Shown piece after piece: positions 61,337-64,000 of a DNA stretch of 64,000 nt (within the stretch, counting starts at the first letter, position 1; each line of letters begins with the position of its first letter). The position numbers and the translations under genes were made by a program. Below the pieces are notes generated by a model that was not told the origin of the DNA, did no database searches, and saw only the letters and a list, made by a program, of their open reading frames with translations. The DNA comes from Anarhynchus alexandrinus (taxonomy: Eukaryota > Chordata > Aves > Charadriiformes > Charadriidae), in assembly GCA_008711295.1 (NCBI GenBank), contig VUYV01000123.1, positions 2,313,873 to 2,377,872 of the forward strand, written 5' to 3'.

Positions 61337-63847
61337 GTGAGTGCTAACTCTAGCAAAAAAAAAGGTTTTCTATTTTTCTTTTCAGTTTATAAAATTGGAT
61401 TAAATCCAGCTTCTATTAAAAGCTGTCAGACATGAAGCACAAATTCTCAAGACTTGGTGTTGAGCCAAAATAGATGGCTCATCACTTTCTCACTCACATT
61501 ACTCATCTGAGAGAAAAATACCACAGCCAAATGGAAAAGAAAAGTAAGTTTACCAGCATCAGAAAACATGCAGCAAATTGTGACAATATGCTGATACAGA
61601 AATAATTCCAAGGTTAAATGTTCCTCATTGTGAATATTCTGTTTGTATGGTTTTTAGGCAGTTTTGCTTAGTGCTAGGCTATTCAAACTAAAATAAATTA
61701 ATAATTTTAATAGAAAATATCCTAAGGCTTCATGGGTATCCACGTGGTTCAAAAAGGGGGACAAATGGTGTCTAAGGTGTCCAACACAGATGTATGCATT
61801 TAATTACCGAAAACCATTTTCTGTAAGGTGAATCACACGCTTCTTAAGTACATCCGTCTATTGAGTAAGAGTTGTAGGAAATCCTGGTGAATGTAAATGT
61901 AGTTTAAGCTAGAAAGCCTCAAATTGCTTAAAACCGTTGAACATAGGTACGGAGAACAGAACTTGCACAGTTACCTCTGCTGGTAGATCTGTTGATCCCT
62001 CCCCTTCAGTGGCACTGACAATTTTTATCTCCTTCTGAGTATAACCTGAGAACTGACTTCTATCTCTGTCCTGTGAAGCACATTCAGGGAACTAGGGAAA
62101 AGCTGAGGAACTCTTCAGCAAATGAAGAGCTTGTGTGTTTCCTTAGTTACAAACATAAGTAGACCTTGGGCTTGCTATATGATCCAAAGCATATGTATAA
62201 TCTTGTCAAGTGACCCAGAATAGAAACAACATTTCTGCATCACACATCTGGGCTTACATGTTACTAATAATGTGCTACTAATCAAAAATTCCAGGGAACT
62301 GATAGAGCTAACACTTGAATAGGCTGGTACCAGTTTCTAAGCAAAACTATGGAAATGATGATGTGTGATTTATTTAGTAAAGATTTATAGAGTATTAATA
62401 TAAATAATGATATTTGACTTCATTTTATGGAAAACAAGATTTTTCAGACTGATTGCATTCTGTGTTGAAATTACAAGTTTGTTTTACAAATTCAGCTATC
62501 AAAATGAAATAATTAAGTACCATTAGAATTTTGAAAGGTTTGAGTTTGATATCTGTGGCACATTGTGGCACATCTAATAAGCATGATTGTCAACAGGAAA
62601 TTATCATCAAATGATGATGATCAAATGATGATGGTAATTTGGCTTTGCAGAAATGCTGAAAAAAACAATGGAATTTATCTTCTTTATTGATGAAATTTGA
62701 AATACTTGGATGAAATTACTGAGCCACAACAGCTGAAATTTAAACCACATCTATCATAAGAGGAGAAAGACCATACATGGTAATAGTAGTATCTTAAACC
62801 CCAGGAAAATGTAACTGTGGTGATATTACTGCTGCCATCCACTTCATCTTTCTTGTATAGATAGCAGATTGTACAGTGCAGACTGAGAAAAAGCCACAAC
62901 CCCCCCCCCCCAATATTTTAATCTTAGATGATCCAGTTAATAGCCTGGAACACTTGGAACACTAATACAAAGACTCATTAAAAGGTTTCTACAAGGCTTT
63001 GCAAAAGGCACTTGAGTTGTAGGAATATTTTTGCAATCCTTTTAAAGATTCCCACGTTAGGCTGTGCTGCCCTTTCATTAATACTGGCTCTGCCTTATTA
63101 TGTCAGTGATGAGCTTTGTCATCCTATGGCTACAGAAGGTTTTAGCACCTATATGATAGTCAGTTGCATAGCAGCTGTCCTTGATTCATCACCTACTTGT
63201 GTCATAATTTACTGGTTTTCCTTCCTGTCCATACCAAGAAAAGCACTAAAACTAAAGCAGAATTCATGATGCAAATTTCTGTATTTATCTGGAAAAAATC
63301 TTTATTGTTGACTTTGTCTTGTCACTTAATATATAGAGCAGGTGATGAAGATGGAGTGAACTTAAAAAAAAAATAATCTGTAATCTTTTGTTGGCACTCA
63401 TGACTGAATAAACAGCAAAATCTTCCTTCAAGAAAAGAAAATTCCAGCTTTTGAACCACAGAGTGAAACTAGAAAAAGTTTTACACTATTACCTTCAAGT
63501 TTTTAGACACTCAAGCTTGTCTAAGATTAGAAATTAGACTGCTCTGATGAATCAGCACACTTGTATTCTTATTTTGCTTTCACTTAAATAATGTTTGCTT
63601 ATAGTGACTGTTCATATTTACAGCATTCAGTTTCTCTGATATCTTAGCTTCCATGTTTGTCACATGATAGCCATGGTACTGGCTATCAATACCTTCAATG
63701 CCTTTGTAGCTATACTCTAAATATCACATAGAGGCTGTGACAGTTAATCAGTTGGTGTGGCTGTGGTTATGCTAGTGAAATATATGAGCCTTGGATTAAT
63801 TAAAATATTAATTAAACATTAATAAATAAAATAGTAAAAAATAAAAT
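61337..63847. other. Gene-free AT-rich sequence
   Basis: No supported gene. Small structures: a 14-base near-tandem duplication (ATCAAATGATGATG) at about 62606-62634 and a run of twelve C at 62900-62911. The hydrophobic 85-codon frame at 63012-63269 has no known signature. Confidence 0.6.
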
Positions 63848-63877
63848 AGAATCATAGAATCACAGAATCATAGAATT
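63848..63877 (-). mobile_element. CR1 3' tip (octamers only)
   Basis: TAGAATCATAGAATCACAGA ATCATAGAAT, given here in two parts, consists of four CR1 terminal octamers on the minus strand. The sequence to the right does not continue into the CR1 body. Confidence 0.7.
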
Positions 63878-64000
63878 ATCTGTTTGGGTACAGACAGTAT
63901 AGAGTGTTGAGATATATAATATATCCCATAGAGACAAACAGTATAGAAGATGCTTTCTCTTTTCATTAGAGAAGCTGGAGTATGCTGTCCATTCATCACA

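Noticed and set aside
63012..63269. 85-codon hydrophobic frame resembling a membrane protein
   Set aside because: T-rich sequence encodes hydrophobic residues by default. No signature or splice support was seen.
1..64000. tRNA and rRNA genes
   Set aside because: No stretch with tRNA A and B box order and cloverleaf, or with rRNA conserved blocks, was noticed by eye. A covariance-model scan would be decisive.

Overview
The window looks like nuclear DNA from a bird. The main evidence is at least ten pieces of the avian LINE CR1, several ending in the diagnostic tandem ATTCTATG octamers (reverse complement CATAGAAT). There are also avian-type endogenous retrovirus LTRs with TGTCCTGGTT / AACCAGGACA ends. 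The rest is AT-rich, low-CpG sequence with microsatellites. I cannot name the order or species from the sequence alone.

No complete protein-coding gene, rRNA or tRNA is visible. Every open frame with recognisable protein similarity is a decayed piece of CR1 ORF2 (reverse transcriptase and C-terminal region). The window therefore reads as a gene desert or the inside of a very long intron. Two short stretches have the layout of an internal exon (acceptor, open frame, donor): 87-208 on the minus strand and 61221-61336 on the plus strand. One CAG/GTAAGT double site at 21829-21837 resembles a recursive splice site. These are leads, not gene calls.

Layout: 1-13 kb is mostly unique AT-rich sequence with two CR1 3' ends (3.2 and 4.7 kb) and one very old CR1-like piece (7.1-7.3 kb). 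13-20 kb is a repeat cluster: a solo LTR (13128-13864), CR1 at 14.1-14.9 kb, an AT-rich microsatellite block (16.9-17.1 kb), two abutting CR1 pieces (17.3-18.1 kb) and a plus-strand CR1 (19.2-20.0 kb). 20-38 kb is mostly unique, with an (AAT)n array (21.5 kb), a CR1 broken by an assembly gap (28.0-28.9 kb) and an orphan reverse transcriptase fragment (30.8 kb). 38-48 kb holds two members of one LTR family in opposite orientation (38.1-39.0 kb plus, 46.8-48.2 kb minus), a third partial LTR (46.64 kb) and an internally deleted CR1 (45.5-46.5 kb). 48-64 kb is mostly unique, with an LTR end (51.9 kb), a CR1 carrying an internal inversion (53.4-54.3 kb) and two ancient CR1 pieces (54.7 and 59.8 kb).

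Single N characters at 4827, 28338 and 45017 each lie in repeat or low-complexity sequence. At 28338 about 218 bp present in a sister CR1 copy is missing, so these Ns look like contig joins rather than single uncertain bases. I found no convincing new biological system. The most distinctive structures are the internally inverted CR1, the opposed LTR pair with a minisatellite-like U5, and the two exon candidates.
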